From positions 1,336,073 through 1,400,072 of the forward strand of contig NZ_KE332377.1 of the NCBI RefSeq assembly GCF_000409775.1: a stretch of 64,000 nt of DNA. Direction: 5' to 3'. The position numbers and the translations under genes are program-made. Each line of letters begins with the position of its first letter. Within the stretch, counting starts at the first letter, position 1. The notes beneath the pieces are model-generated. The model worked only from the letters and a program-made list of their open reading frames with translations. It ran no database searches and was not told the DNA's origin. The stretch is from Litchfieldella anticariensis FP35 = DSM 16096 (GTDB lineage Bacteria > Pseudomonadota > Gammaproteobacteria > Pseudomonadales > Halomonadaceae). Shown here in pieces: positions 20,504 through 30,130 of this stretch.

Positions 20504-21691
20504 ATGTTCGAGCAGATTCAGCGGGTGCCCGGGGATGCCATCCTCGGGCTGATAGAGGCCTTCAACAAGGACACCAATCCCAACAAGGTCGACTTGGGAG
20601 TGGGTGTCTACCGGGATGCCAAGGGCACCACGCCGATCATGCGGGCCGTCAAGGAGGCCGAGGCGCTGCTGCTGAAGAACGAGACTACCAAGAGCTATAT
20701 CGGCTCTCATGGCGACCCACGCTATGGCAGGGTGATCCTACCCATGGTGTTGGGCGAAGATTCTCCGGTCCTGGCTGCGGGCCGCGCCAGTGCCACCCAA
20801 TCACCCGGCGGTACCGGTGCATTGCGCTTGGCGGCGGATTTCATCCACACCCAGTTGCCCGGTAAAGGTATCTGGGTCAGTGACCCTACTTGGCCAAACC
20901 ACTTGGGCATCTTCGAGGCCGCTGGTCTGAAGATCAGCAAGTACCCTTACGTCGACGCCGAGAACCGCCTGGATTTTGCCGGCATGCTCGACGCCCTCAA
21001 ACAGATCCCGGTGGGCGATGTGGTGGTGCTGCATGCCTGCTGCCATAACCCGTCGGGCTTCGACCTGTCACGGGAACAGTGGCAAGACGTGCTGCAAGTG
21101 GTGCAGGAGCGTGAATTGTTGCCCTTGGTCGATTTTGCCTACCAGGGCTTTGGCGATGGCCTCGACGAGGATGCCTTCGGCGTTCGCCTGCTAGCCGAAA
21201 ACCTCGACGAAGTGCTGATCACCAGTTCCTGCTCGAAGAACTTTGGCCTCTATCGTGAACGCACCGGCTGCATGATCGTGGTGGCCAAGAACAACGAGCA
21301 AATGGAGAACGTTCGCTCGCAGATGGCGATCGTTGCGCGTGAGAACTACTCCAACCCACCCGCCCATGGCGCGGCTATCGTCACCGAGATTCTCGAATCC
21401 GCGGAACTGGCAGCAATGTGGCGTGAGGAGCTCACCGAGATGCGCGACCGTATCAATGGTTTGCGGCGAGATTTCGTCGAATCGTTGACACCTTACGGTC
21501 TGGACAAGAAATATGCCTGTGTTGGCGAGCAACGTGGCATGTTCTCCTACACCGGCCTGAAGCCGGAACAGGTCGACCGTCTGCGTGACGAATTCGGCAT
21601 TTATATGGTGCGTTCGGGGCGTGCCAACGTTGCGGGTCTGGCCAGCGACAATCTGCCCTACGTCGCCAAGGCCATCGCCGCAGTGAACTGA
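20504..21691 (+). CDS. phhC: Aromatic amino acid aminotransferase (class I)
   Basis: A 395-residue fold-type I aminotransferase of the aspartate/tyrosine group. The PLP lysine is Lys245 in SSCSKNFGLYRERTG. The HNPSGFD motif (about 181-187) and a C-terminal arginine in YMVRSGRANVAGL for the substrate carboxylate are present. In the phh operon it converts tyrosine or phenylalanine to the corresponding keto acid. It may also serve as tyrB/aspC, and specificity cannot be read from sequence. It starts one base after phhB, and a strong hairpin 52 bases after the stop ends the operon. Confidence 0.92.
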   Translation: MFEQIQRVPGDAILGLIEAFNKDTNPNKVDLGVGVYRDAKGTTPIMRAVKEAEALLLKNETTKSYIGSHGDPRYGRVILPMVLGEDSPVLAAGRASATQSPGGTGALRLAADFIHTQLPGKGIWVSDPTWPNHLGIFEAAGLKISKYPYVDAENRLDFAGMLDALKQIPVGDVVVLHACCHNPSGFDLSREQWQDVLQVVQERELLPLVDFAYQGFGDGLDEDAFGVRLLAENLDEVLITSSCSKNFGLYRERTGCMIVVAKNNEQMENVRSQMAIVARENYSNPPAHGAAIVTEILESAELAAMWREELTEMRDRINGLRRDFVESLTPYGLDKKYACVGEQRGMFSYTGLKPEQVDRLRDEFGIYMVRSGRANVAGLASDNLPYVAKAIAAVN

Positions 21692-21743
21692 GGCGAATCC
21701 CAAGGCAGGCCATATATCCGGACGTCTGAACTGCCCCCTAAAG

Positions 21744-21777
21744 CCGAGGCCCCATCCAGCAATGGATGGGGCCTCGG
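21744..21777. terminator. Perfect 15-bp hairpin ending phhABC
   Basis: Arms 21744-21758 and 21763-21777 pair without mismatch around a GCAA tetraloop. The stem is GC-rich (begins CCGAGGCCCC). There is no U-run after it on either strand. It lies between convergent phhC and the minus-strand gene at 21804, so it can serve both. Confidence 0.75.
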
Positions 21778-21803
21778 TGGTCCAATCTCAATCCATCTAT
21801 ACC

Positions 21804-22139
21804 CTACTTCGTAGCCTCTGCCACTTTGGCACTCACCTCCTCGATATCACTGCCGGGCACGACTTCAGCATTGCCTTCGATCGAGGTTCCATATAGCGCA
21901 TTGCCATGCTGACCTTCTTGTGCCATTGCCGTCTCGCCCTTCATGGAAGTGCCAGCGTGTATAGCCTCGATTTCACCAGAGACCAGGCCCCCTTGCGTGG
22001 TGACAGCAACCAGCATTTCGTCTTCGATCTCAGCTGCCACGACCGGTGCCTGCGCCTCTCGCTCATGGTAGTAAACCACCGCGCCGACCGATGCCAGCGC
22101 CACGACGGCGACGCTCAAGCCAAGTGCCTTCAGATTCAT
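21804..22139 (-). CDS. Small hypothetical membrane-anchored or exported protein
   Basis: A 111-residue protein. A hydrophobic N-terminal segment (residues 5-24) acts as signal anchor or signal peptide, and the rest is acidic and soluble, with the pattern EIEAIHAGTSMKGET. I recognise no domain. It is convergent with phhABC across the hairpin at 21744-21777. The ATG at 22139 is preceded by GGAGG. Codon use is like the neighbours, which supports a real gene. Confidence 0.6.
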   Translation of the reverse strand: MNLKALGLSVAVVALASVGAVVYYHEREAQAPVVAAEIEDEMLVAVTTQGGLVSGEIEAIHAGTSMKGETAMAQEGQHGNALYGTSIEGNAEVVPGSDIEEVSAKVAEATK

Positions 22140-22614
22140 GGAGCCTCCATGGATCCCGCGTTGATCAAACCGCGGTCAGTGAATTCCCAATAGCGGCCGA
22201 TCAAGCTTCCCGTTTCGTCGACCAATACCCATCCTTGGGCTGGCGACATCCTTGGTGAAGCGAAGCCTCGTGGTTTCCCTTGTCCTTGACCGGTTCGGCG
22301 ACCCACCCTACCCGGACTGCAGATCTCCCTCCCTGAAGCATCTTGCCATCCCTTGATGATGCGCCTCCTGCGCATCGGCCAGCTTCGCTCCTGTCCTGAA
22401 CATAGCGAATAGCATGCCAGCCTCATAAAACTTCCCATTAAAACAGCACCATATAGTCGAACAGCGTTTTCTTTCCACGGAATAAGGACAATCGACGCAC
22501 ACCGATCTGTTGCACAGTGCCGACATTTAGAATAAAGCGAATAACAAATCGATAAAGATCAATAGATTATACTGTCGCAAAAAGTAGACGATCCTTTCGG
22601 AATCACCAAAACCA
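22140..22614. other. 475-base gap without a convincing gene
   Basis: Between the small exported protein and dadA, both on the minus strand. A 100-codon minus-strand frame (22136-22438) ends in an ATGA overlap with the next start, but its composition (runs of Arg, Gly, Ser) looks non-coding. The dadA-proximal third is AT-rich and contains a TATAAT at about 22566-22571 on the minus strand without a matching -35 box. No RNA gene was recognised. Confidence 0.4.
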
Positions 22615-23874
22615 TCAGGCCACGTAGCGCGTCACATCCAATCCGCTGGGATCTATCTCGGGACGGCGCCCAGCCATCAGGTCGGCCAACAGATGGCCAC
22701 TGCCACAACTCATGGTCCACCCCAGGGTGCCATGACCAGTATTGAGCCACAGATTATCGAACTTGGTCGCACCGATGATCGGGGTGGAATCCGGTGTCAT
22801 GGGGCGCAGGCCAGTCCAGAATTCGGCTTTTTCGACATCGCCACCTTCCGGAAACACATCGCGCACCACCATGCTGATGGTTGCCCGGCGTTTCTCCAGC
22901 AGACTCAAGTCATAGGAAGCCAACTCAGCGGTTCCTCCCACCCGAATCCGGTTGTCGAAGCGCGAGATCGCCACCTTGAAAGTCTCGTCCATTACCGTCG
23001 ATTGGGGTGCACCACCGTCGTCGGTCACCGGTACAGTCAGACTGTACCCCTTGACGGGATAGATCGGCAGCCGGATATCCAAATCCTTGACCAGGAACTT
23101 GGAGAAGCTACCCATGCACACCACATAAGCGTCGGCAAACATCTTGCCTGCGCTGGTCACCACGGATTCGATACGCCCGCCACTGCACTCGAGGCGCTGG
23201 ATATCGACACCGAAGCGAAAATTCACTCCTAAATGCTCATGGCAATAGTCGGCCAGACGGTTGGTAAACAGGTAGCAGTCACCAGTCTGGTCGTCAGGCA
23301 GATGCAGACCGCCAACGAACTTGCCGGGCACCCGAGCCAATGCCGGCTCGACCTCCTGGATCTCCTTGGCATCGAGCAGCTTATGGCGCACCCCACACTG
23401 TTCGAGAACCTTCATGTCCTTGCCTGCCGCTGCAACCTGACTGTCGTAACGGAATAGCTGCAACAGACCACGCTGGCGGTCCTCGTAACGGATCCCTGTT
23501 TCTTCACGCAGCGCATTGATACACGAGCGGCTGTACTCGGCGATGCGCACCATGCGCTCCTTGTTGACGGCATAACGCTCGGCAGTGCAATTGCCAAACA
23601 TCTGCATCATGAAGCGCGCCATAGTAGGGTCCATCCTGGGCTGGATCTTCAGCGGTGCATGTTCCTGAAACATCCACTTGACTGCCTTCTGGGGAATGCC
23701 CGGTGCCGCCCACGGAGAGGAGAAACCAAAAGATACCTGGCCGGCATTACCATAACTGGTTTCCATGGCAGGGCTGGACTGACGATCAACGACGGTGACC
23801 TCATACCCCTGCCGCGCCAGATAGTATGCGCTGGTGACACCTACCACCCCACTACCGAGAACCAGTACCTTCAT
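22615..23874 (-). CDS. dadA: D-amino acid dehydrogenase (FAD)
   Basis: A 419-residue flavoprotein of the DadA family that oxidises D-amino acids (D-alanine above all) to keto acids and feeds electrons to the respiratory chain. The dinucleotide-binding motif [16 protein letters not shown] starts at residue 4 and is followed by VTVVDRQ. The C-terminal [14 protein letters not shown] and [20 protein letters not shown] motifs are typical of the family. It is not next to an alanine racemase here, so the usual dadAX pairing is absent. The ATG follows AAGGGGGAAGG. The upstream 160 bases are AT-rich. Confidence 0.93.
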   Translation of the reverse strand: MKVLVLGSGVVGVTSAYYLARQGYEVTVVDRQSSPAMETSYGNAGQVSFGFSSPWAAPGIPQKAVKWMFQEHAPLKIQPRMDPTMARFMMQMFGNCTAERYAVNKERMVRIAEYSRSCINALREETGIRYEDRQRGLLQLFRYDSQVAAAGKDMKVLEQCGVRHKLLDAKEIQEVEPALARVPGKFVGGLHLPDDQTGDCYLFTNRLADYCHEHLGVNFRFGVDIQRLECSGGRIESVVTSAGKMFADAYVVCMGSFSKFLVKDLDIRLPIYPVKGYSLTVPVTDDGGAPQSTVMDETFKVAISRFDNRIRVGGTAELASYDLSLLEKRRATISMVVRDVFPEGGDVEKAEFWTGLRPMTPDSTPIIGATKFDNLWLNTGHGTLGWTMSCGSGHLLADLMAGRRPEIDPSGLDVTRYVA

Positions 23875-24039
23875 TGCCTTCCCCCTTTTGTTGATCGTTG
23901 TCGCGAGGCCGCGGACAATGCTCGCAGTATAAAGAGGAGAAGGATAAAATTATTCTGAATTTCTATATAAAAGCAGGCAATTAAATCAAATTAATAGCCA
24001 TATACATGATTTATTTTTAAATAAATCTCATAAAAAAGC

Positions 24040-25383
24040 TTATTCAACCACCTTAAGTCTTGCGGAACATATCCCTCGTCGATAGAGCTGCCAGGCCAAG
24101 GTACCAGCCAGCGCGTTACCTATCGCTGCACCAGCCGCCAATCCCGTTACTCCCGCCAATTGTGCACCCAACCATAGACACGGCAGATAACAGACGAACA
24201 GCCGCACGCCCGACATCAGCATTGCCCCCAGCGGCCAACCCAACGCATTGCCAGCCGATACCACCAGCATGCAGATCCCCAGCAGGGCATAACTCGGCAG
24301 CATGAAGCGCATCAGTATCGCCAGTTCATTGCGCACTTCCGGATGCCCCGACAAGGCCAACGCCACCCAGGGCGCAGCGGCAGCCAACGCCACACCGATC
24401 GCCAGTTGCCAAACAAGCACCACTCGGAACGCCAAGTGCATCAAACGCTCGACCTGAGCCCAATCCCTCGCCCCATAGCAACGCCCCAGCCAAGGCGGCA
24501 ACGACATGGTCAAGGCCAGCACCACCATCAGGGAAACCGTTTCCAAACGGCTTGCCAGCCCCCAGGCTGCAACTGTCGTTTCACCCAGCGTCGCGACGAT
24601 GCTGATCGCCAACATGGCAGCCAGCGGTGGCATTAGTTGGCCAATCATTGCTGGCCCGGCGATACCGGCGAAGGGTAGCGCCGAACGTTTAGCCTCTTCG
24701 ACCAAGCCATGTCGTGCCAACCAATCGGTGGCTTTCAAGCGCGAGCCCAAAATCGTCAGGCCGGTGAAAAAAGCCAGCACCGTGGCCCAGGCAGCGCCGG
24801 CCAGTCCCAACCCCGGCCAGGGGCCAATACCGAAGATCAATAGAGGATCGAGCAGCAGATTGACCAGACTAGTCATCACCATCAGCTTACCCGGCAAGCG
24901 AGTGTCGCCATGGGCACGAAATAGGCTATAGCCAAAATACAGATTGGCTCCCAGCCAAGCGGCCAGCAGTTGTGGCGCCCAATAGTTGCGAATCAGCACC
25001 AAGGTAGCGTCATCGGCACCCAGGCGAAGAAACAATGGTCGATGTGCCACCCACAGAATCAACGCCAACACGCCAATGGTGATGGCTCCAGCCGATAACA
25101 CCAGACCACCCAGACGTCGGGCCCGCGCCAGATCATTCGCCCCCAAGGTTCGAGAGATCAGAGCTGCGATGGCGATACCCATACCGACCTGAACGCCAAT
25201 GATCAGGAACGATAAGGGAAACGTGAAGGATTGCGCTGCCAGCGGCGTCGTACCCAGACGCGCAATGAAGGCACTATCGACGAGTTGGAAGCCCAGCAAC
25301 GACAAGACGCCAATGGCCATTGGCCACGTCTGGCGCCATAGCTGACCGCCAAGCGTTCGAGAGGCAGGAACAGATAGCGACAC
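24040..25383 (-). CDS. MATE-family multidrug/Na+ efflux protein
   Basis: A 447-residue inner-membrane exporter with about 12 hydrophobic segments in two six-helix halves. It has MATE-like patterns such as QLVDSAFIARLGTTPLAAQS in the first helices and AAWGLASRLETV in the second half. MATE proteins expel cationic compounds in exchange for Na+ or H+. It resembles the DinF/NorM branch and the substrate cannot be inferred. It stands alone. The 165 bases to dadA are very AT-rich and include a 9-bp A/T palindrome at 24008-24027. Confidence 0.9.
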   Translation of the reverse strand: MSLSVPASRTLGGQLWRQTWPMAIGVLSLLGFQLVDSAFIARLGTTPLAAQSFTFPLSFLIIGVQVGMGIAIAALISRTLGANDLARARRLGGLVLSAGAITIGVLALILWVAHRPLFLRLGADDATLVLIRNYWAPQLLAAWLGANLYFGYSLFRAHGDTRLPGKLMVMTSLVNLLLDPLLIFGIGPWPGLGLAGAAWATVLAFFTGLTILGSRLKATDWLARHGLVEEAKRSALPFAGIAGPAMIGQLMPPLAAMLAISIVATLGETTVAAWGLASRLETVSLMVVLALTMSLPPWLGRCYGARDWAQVERLMHLAFRVVLVWQLAIGVALAAAAPWVALALSGHPEVRNELAILMRFMLPSYALLGICMLVVSAGNALGWPLGAMLMSGVRLFVCYLPCLWLGAQLAGVTGLAAGAAIGNALAGTLAWQLYRRGICSARLKVVE

Positions 25384-25428
25384 GATGTCTCCCGTCAGAT
25401 TCAGGAGGCTTATTGTACGTGAGTGTCG

Positions 25429-27363
25429 TCAGCTATTCCGAATATCGGTGGCGACAGTGACCAGTCCGCTCAGCAGTTTCTGGGTGTCCGCAGCACTCAT
25501 CGGCTTGAAATGGTAATAGCCTTGCACCAGATCACAACCCATTTCGCATACCAGTTCGAGCTGTTCTTCCTCTTCTACGCCTTCAGCAACCACTTCCAGA
25601 CCCAGCCGATGGCCAATGAAGACGGTGGCAGCCATGATGGCGCGATCACTGGGATCGTGAGGGGCATCGCGTACGAAAGAGCGGTCGATCTTCAGTGCCG
25701 TGACCGGGAACAACTTCAGATAGCTCAGGGACGAGTAGCCGGTACCGAAATCGTCGATGGCGATCTTCATACCACGGTGATACAGCCGCCGCAGCACGTC
25801 GAGCACACGCTCGTCCGCCTGTATCAACACGTTCTCAGTAAGTTCGATGCCTATCTCTCGAGGTGACAACTGAAACTCTTGCATGCAGGCTTCAAGATGC
25901 TCGAACACCTCGAGATTCGCTACCTGCCTGCCGGATAAGTTGATGTCGATACGATAATCCCCCAGCCCAGCCGCCTTCCACTGCGCTTGTTGGCGACAGG
26001 CTTCACGCACGACCCATTCCCCTAGGCGGTGAATCAGATTGGAGCGCTCAGCCACCGGAATGAACTCGCTGGGCGACACCACTCCTCCCGTAGAAGGAAA
26101 CCAGCGTATGAGCGCCTCGAGATTTTCGATACGACCGCTTCTGGCCGCCACCTGGGGCTGATAATAAAGCGCTAGCTCACCACGACGCAGTGCATGCTGC
26201 AATCGCTCGGCTAGTTGATGCTGGCGAACCAGTTCGTCGTGAATCTGCTGCTCGAAGAACCAGTACCGGTTGGGCCCTGAAAGCTTGGCTCGATTCTTCG
26301 CAACGTCGGCATTATGGATCAATTCGCGGGCGGTGGTGCCGTTATCGGGAAACAGACTGACCCCTAGGCTGGCCGTGACATGCAGCTCACGAGCCCCCAA
26401 CTGGAAGGGAGCGGCGAAGACATCGATCACCTTGTCGATCAATTGCAGCACATCATCAGTGCTACGCAAATAGGGGAAGGCCATGGCGAATTCATCGCTG
26501 CCGAAACGCGACAATAAATCGGCACCCCGCTGGCAATGACGAAGCCGTTTGGCTACTTGGGACAACAGCGCATCGCCCTGCTCATAGCCTTGGGCATCGT
26601 TGATCTCGGCGAATTGATCCAGGTCGATAAAGATGACCGCCACGCATTCTCGCTGAAGCCGGCATTTGTCGAGGGAGTCCTCAAGCTCGGCTTCGAAGGT
26701 GCGACGGTTAGGCAGATGAGTCAAGCTATCGAAACGAGTCACGAAATCGAGATCGCGTCGAGCCTGTTTCTGTACGGAAAGATCGACATCGACACAGAAC
26801 ATCAACGGATCTTGAGTATGCTCGCCCAGCATCACGTGATGCGAGAACACGGCCACCGACGCGCCGCTCTTGTGCTTGAGCTCTAGCTCGCCTGCGGGAA
26901 TCTCCACCCCACGCTTGACCCATGCATGATGGGCACTGATCACCCCCTCACGCATGGCATCGGGAATGATCAGATCCTCCAGCAATCTACCCTGGGCTTC
27001 ATCCGGTAAATAACCGTAGAGCTTTGCGCTGGCCTCATTCCAGTAAATCACTCGTCGATAGCGATCATAACCCTGCACAGCCACCTTTGGCAGGCTTTCC
27101 AATAAGGCACGAAAGCGCTGTTCGCTCTCACTATGGCGACGTTGGGCAACCTGCAATTCGCCAATCACGGGGCGACCAGCGGAATCGTTGCGCTGCGACC
27201 AGAGATGCCATGTGACCAGTATGGACAATAGCGTACCACCGGCCGGCAGAATCGCCATCCACGACGGCAGTGTGGAGATCAGCCACCACGCCATCAACAC
27301 ACTAGCCGTTATCGACATGGCGAGCCACGCGACCGTACGCTTCACGAGCTCTCTGTCGACCAT
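25429..27363 (-). CDS. Membrane PAS-GGDEF-EAL protein (c-di-GMP turnover)
   Basis: A 644-residue protein. Two membrane segments lie near residues 10-30 and 35-52, a PAS domain at about 70-185, a GGDEF domain at about 200-360 and an EAL domain at about 385-630. The cyclase signature reads GSDEF, with an RGAD inhibitory site five residues before it. The EAL site looks complete: EALIR, NLSG, ELTE, DDFGTG, KIDRSF and EGVEEEEQ. So phosphodiesterase activity is likely, while cyclase activity is uncertain. The start at 27363 follows AAGAGG at five bases; an ATG at 27393 is possible. It diverges from the dioxygenase gene. Confidence 0.88.
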   Translation of the reverse strand: MVDRELVKRTVAWLAMSITASVLMAWWLISTLPSWMAILPAGGTLLSILVTWHLWSQRNDSAGRPVIGELQVAQRRHSESEQRFRALLESLPKVAVQGYDRYRRVIYWNEASAKLYGYLPDEAQGRLLEDLIIPDAMREGVISAHHAWVKRGVEIPAGELELKHKSGASVAVFSHHVMLGEHTQDPLMFCVDVDLSVQKQARRDLDFVTRFDSLTHLPNRRTFEAELEDSLDKCRLQRECVAVIFIDLDQFAEINDAQGYEQGDALLSQVAKRLRHCQRGADLLSRFGSDEFAMAFPYLRSTDDVLQLIDKVIDVFAAPFQLGARELHVTASLGVSLFPDNGTTARELIHNADVAKNRAKLSGPNRYWFFEQQIHDELVRQHQLAERLQHALRRGELALYYQPQVAARSGRIENLEALIRWFPSTGGVVSPSEFIPVAERSNLIHRLGEWVVREACRQQAQWKAAGLGDYRIDINLSGRQVANLEVFEHLEACMQEFQLSPREIGIELTENVLIQADERVLDVLRRLYHRGMKIAIDDFGTGYSSLSYLKLFPVTALKIDRSFVRDAPHDPSDRAIMAATVFIGHRLGLEVVAEGVEEEEQLELVCEMGCDLVQGYYHFKPMSAADTQKLLSGLVTVATDIRNS

Positions 27364-27497
27364 GCGTACCTCTTGTGAGTTCCCTGCCGGCATCGTCTCA
27401 CTCGACTCTTTTTTGTGAGGCCATTTTACACATCAGTGTCTCAAAGCCCCAGTTGCCGGTGCTAATGCATCTTACCGCTCTCTTCTCCTCTCTGACG

Positions 27498-27542
27498 CAC
27501 GTCATTGCAAAGTCTTGGGCTCCCAGACTTTGCAATGACGTG
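27498..27542. repeat. 18-bp perfect inverted repeat in a divergent promoter region
   Basis: Arms 27498-27515 (CACGTCATTGCAAAGTCT) and 27525-27542 are exact reverse complements around a 9-base centre. It lies between two divergent starts (27363 and 27744), so it is not a normal terminator. It may be an extragenic palindromic repeat or a leftover of a mobile element. Its CAAAGTC...GACTTTG core also occurs in the hairpin near the right end of the IS at 30131-30160. Confidence 0.7.
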
Positions 27543-27743
27543 GGACATATCCCTGCTATCAGATTCTTGCCACCAATGAGTATGACACCTCCATACAACA
27601 TAGACCGTTTCAGGAATCATACCCATCAGCAAAAAGATACATTTGTTGACATTTCTTTTCATTGATTTTCATTCTTTTCTATGTTGCTCCTGTAAAGCCG
27701 CTTTCAGCCATTCGGTTGAGAGTTAATCCAAGAGGAAAATGTC

Positions 27744-28538
27744 ATGAAACATGAAAGTCTCAAGCACGGTTACGACGTCTCCACCATGGCCTTCGATATC
27801 GACCATGGCTACTGGACACCACGGGTGCACAGCGAACTGGCAACCCAAAACTGGAGTCAGGCGGACATTCGGCAGCACATCGATCTGGAGGCCTGGCAGG
27901 GCTTTCTCGCCGATCTCCCCCGCGACCCCTACGTCAATCGACGCTGGAAGCGGATGTCATGGCTCAATCTTACCGACGACGATGATGTACAGGTCATGGG
28001 CGACTGTCCCATGGCGCAAGGTGGGATGTTCAATGATGCTGAAAGCATGGCGGACAAACTCCGTTACTACGAGGGGTTGGATCCAGCGTTCGTCGAACGT
28101 CGCGACGTCAAGGCATTCGTGCGTGCCTGGGCCAAACTATGGGGAATCGGGCCGAAAGAGCCAATCCTGATGCAGATCACCGGCGTTCGCGGCAAGGGCC
28201 AGCATGACCCACTGCAGGGACAAGGCATTCATGCCGATGGCTGTAAGTATCTGAGCATTCTGGTGATCAACCGCGAGAACGTCAGCGGCGCCTCAAGCCA
28301 TCTATATGCCGATAAAGCGGGTACCCAAACGCTGGATGAGCGGATTTTGAAGCCTGGTGAAATCCTGCACATTCGCGATGACAAGCTCTTTCACTCAGCG
28401 GGTGTCATGAGCCAGGAAGAGCAGGACCAGCCTTTCGAGCGTTTCATCATCATCATCAACAGTTGTTTCGTGGATGGCTTCCAGAATCGCATGCTACGGC
28501 GTCATTTCCCCGATGCCGTGCTCAACGAGGTGTTCTGA
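27744..28538 (+). CDS. 2OG-Fe(II) dioxygenase of the free amino acid hydroxylase type
   Basis: A 264-residue protein matching the 2OG-Fe_dioxy family that includes L-isoleucine-4-hydroxylase. The iron ligands are His163 and Asp165 in GIHADG and His217 in KLFHSAG. A 2-oxoglutarate-binding Arg is likely at 233 in PFERF. Such enzymes hydroxylate free aliphatic amino acids in the cytoplasm. The substrate here is unknown. The gene stands alone, follows a good ribosome-binding site (AGAGGA) and ended in a palindromic terminator that is now split by an IS. The middle region carries a DCPMAQGGMFN segment of unknown role. Confidence 0.85.
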   Translation: MKHESLKHGYDVSTMAFDIDHGYWTPRVHSELATQNWSQADIRQHIDLEAWQGFLADLPRDPYVNRRWKRMSWLNLTDDDDVQVMGDCPMAQGGMFNDAESMADKLRYYEGLDPAFVERRDVKAFVRAWAKLWGIGPKEPILMQITGVRGKGQHDPLQGQGIHADGCKYLSILVINRENVSGASSHLYADKAGTQTLDERILKPGEILHIRDDKLFHSAGVMSQEEQDQPFERFIIIINSCFVDGFQNRMLRRHFPDAVLNEVF

Positions 28539-28569
28539 GGGCATATCTGACAAAGCTGAAAGTAAAACC

Positions 28570-28587
28570 GGCCAGCAATTGCTGGCC
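28570..28587. repeat. Left 18-bp target duplication of the IS
   Basis: GGCCAGCAATTGCTGGCC, itself a perfect palindrome, is repeated at 30173-30190. The outer flanks are AAAACC on the left and GGTTTT on the right. Removing the IS and one copy rebuilds a 30-base perfect palindrome with an A-run and a T-run, a bidirectional rho-independent terminator. Confidence 0.88.
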
Positions 28588-28601
28588 GCAGACTGCTGAC
28601 G

Positions 28602-28624
28602 AACCCCGCATTTTTTGCGGGGTT
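28602..28624. terminator. Hairpin inside the left IS end
   Basis: Arms AACCCCGC (28602-28609) and GCGGGGTT (28617-28624) with an ATTTTTT loop, followed by TGTGTTT. It lies downstream of the transposase stop and also faces transcription coming from the dioxygenase gene, whose own terminator was split. Confidence 0.6.
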
Positions 28625-28773
28625 TGTGTTTCTACGCTCGCGTTCTTTGCTCGCGACGGAAGGGAGCGCTACAACACGATTTATCTCTCGAGAGGCAGAA
28701 AATGGCGCTCTCAAGCGAGTATGGGGCTTCCTGAAGGTGTCGCTGGAAGGAAAATTCGACGACCGGGCCCCTC

Positions 28774-30117
28774 TCAGGCCGCCAAGGCCATTTTCTTGAG
28801 GTTCTGCGCTGCCGCACAGAGCAAGGCCTGCTCTCGCATTCCAGCGATTCCCCGCATGCGAGCATAGCGGTACCCATGGAGTTGCTTGGCATCTGCGAAG
28901 CTGCGCTCCACCGTCTCCTTGCGGCGCTCGTAAATTCGTTTGCCTACCGGCTCCAGCCGGCGGCTCCCCACCCGCTCCTTGGCGTCTTCCCAGACGTGGC
29001 GAGTCACCGTCTTGCGGTAGTGTTGATTGCGTGTGCAAGTCGCTAGGCGTGGGCACTCCCGGCACCAGACCGGGTCCGAGTGGTAATGACGATAGCCTTC
29101 CCCTGTTTCTGTACGGAAAGATCGAGTCTGGCCTTCTGGACAGCGGTAACCGTCCTGATCGGCGTCATACACGAAGAGGCGTTTCGGCATCATGCCTTTC
29201 GGCTTGCTGGGCCGACAATAACCGATCACACCGTAAAGTTGGCGCTTCTCCAACCCTTGGCAAATCGCGGCGGTAAAGTAACCGGCGTCCACCCCAACGG
29301 CGGCCAAATCGAATCCAAAGCGTCGGCGTTGGCGATCCAGCCGCTCCAGGTAGGGCACGCTGTCGTGCACGCTCGCGGGCGTGATGTGCACATCGGTGAT
29401 GATGGCGTGCCTGCCATCCACCGTTCGGTGATCCAGGTAGAAAAACCCCTTGGGCTTGCCCTCCCGCACCATGTAGCCGCTGTCGGGATCGGTATCACTG
29501 ATCTTCTTGGCGGTGGGCTCGGGTTCCGCCTCTCGACGAGGCGGCAGCGGCTTTTTTCCGTGAGCCTCCCGATCGGCGACCACCGCCTCTTCCAGCTCTG
29601 CCAGATAGGCCTGCGGTGTCGTCTCCACCTCCTGCATCGTGAAACGACGGCGATTGGCATTGGCCTTGATGTGGGTGCTGTCGGTGTACAGGACACGACC
29701 GCCCACCAGGCCCTGTTGCATCGCCTGCTCCACCACATGATCGAACAGTCGCTGCGCGATATCGCTGTCACGGAACCGCCGGCGCCGGTTCTGGCTGAAG
29801 GTCGAGGCGTCCGGCACCTTGTCGGTCAGACGCAAGCCCAGGAACCAGCGATAGGCCACGTTCACCTGAAGCTCGCGGACGAGCTGGCGCTCGCTGCGAA
29901 TGCCGAACAGGTAGCCGATGAACAGCGCCTTGAACAGGAGAACGGGATCCAGCGCGGGGCGACCGTTGTCCTCGCAGTACAAGTGACGGGTCTCGTCGCG
30001 GATAAAGGAGAAGTCGATGATGGCATCGATGCGCCGGAGCAGATGATCGGAAGGCACCAGCTCTTCCAGCGTGACCATCTCCAGCTCGTGTTGGGTAGGA
30101 CCGGGATCTTTTAGCAT
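28774..30117 (-). CDS. IS1182-family transposase
   Basis: A 447-residue DDE transposase. The N-terminal region has the family patterns LEELVPSDHLLRRID, then DPVLLFKALFIGYLFGI and a PDASTFSQNRRRR segment. The first catalytic Asp lies in LYTDSTHIKAN and a second in AVGVDAGYFTA. A cysteine-containing CRECPRLATC block and the C-terminal RRKETVERSFADAKQLHGYRYARMRG, with the catalytic Glu, follow. It is full length with no stop or frameshift, so the element may still be active. Its 5' leader contains a strong hairpin that would block read-through expression from outside. Confidence 0.95.
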   Translation of the reverse strand: MLKDPGPTQHELEMVTLEELVPSDHLLRRIDAIIDFSFIRDETRHLYCEDNGRPALDPVLLFKALFIGYLFGIRSERQLVRELQVNVAYRWFLGLRLTDKVPDASTFSQNRRRRFRDSDIAQRLFDHVVEQAMQQGLVGGRVLYTDSTHIKANANRRRFTMQEVETTPQAYLAELEEAVVADREAHGKKPLPPRREAEPEPTAKKISDTDPDSGYMVREGKPKGFFYLDHRTVDGRHAIITDVHITPASVHDSVPYLERLDRQRRRFGFDLAAVGVDAGYFTAAICQGLEKRQLYGVIGYCRPSKPKGMMPKRLFVYDADQDGYRCPEGQTRSFRTETGEGYRHYHSDPVWCRECPRLATCTRNQHYRKTVTRHVWEDAKERVGSRRLEPVGKRIYERRKETVERSFADAKQLHGYRYARMRGIAGMREQALLCAAAQNLKKMALAA

Positions 30118-30130
30118 TCCCTAATAACAA

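Noticed and set aside
22136-22438. 100-codon minus-strand frame ending in ATGA overlap with the next gene
   Set aside because: Composition is Arg/Gly/Ser-rich without domain character, and the ATGA overlap can arise by chance. Kept as an uncertain gap.
22566-22571. TATAAT on the minus strand after dadA
   Set aside because: No -35 box at 15-19 bases and no nearby gene start. The AT-rich setting explains it.
24008-24027. 9-bp A/T palindrome between dadA and the MATE gene
   Set aside because: Only A/T-rich with a two-base loop in an AT-rich gap; chance is likely.
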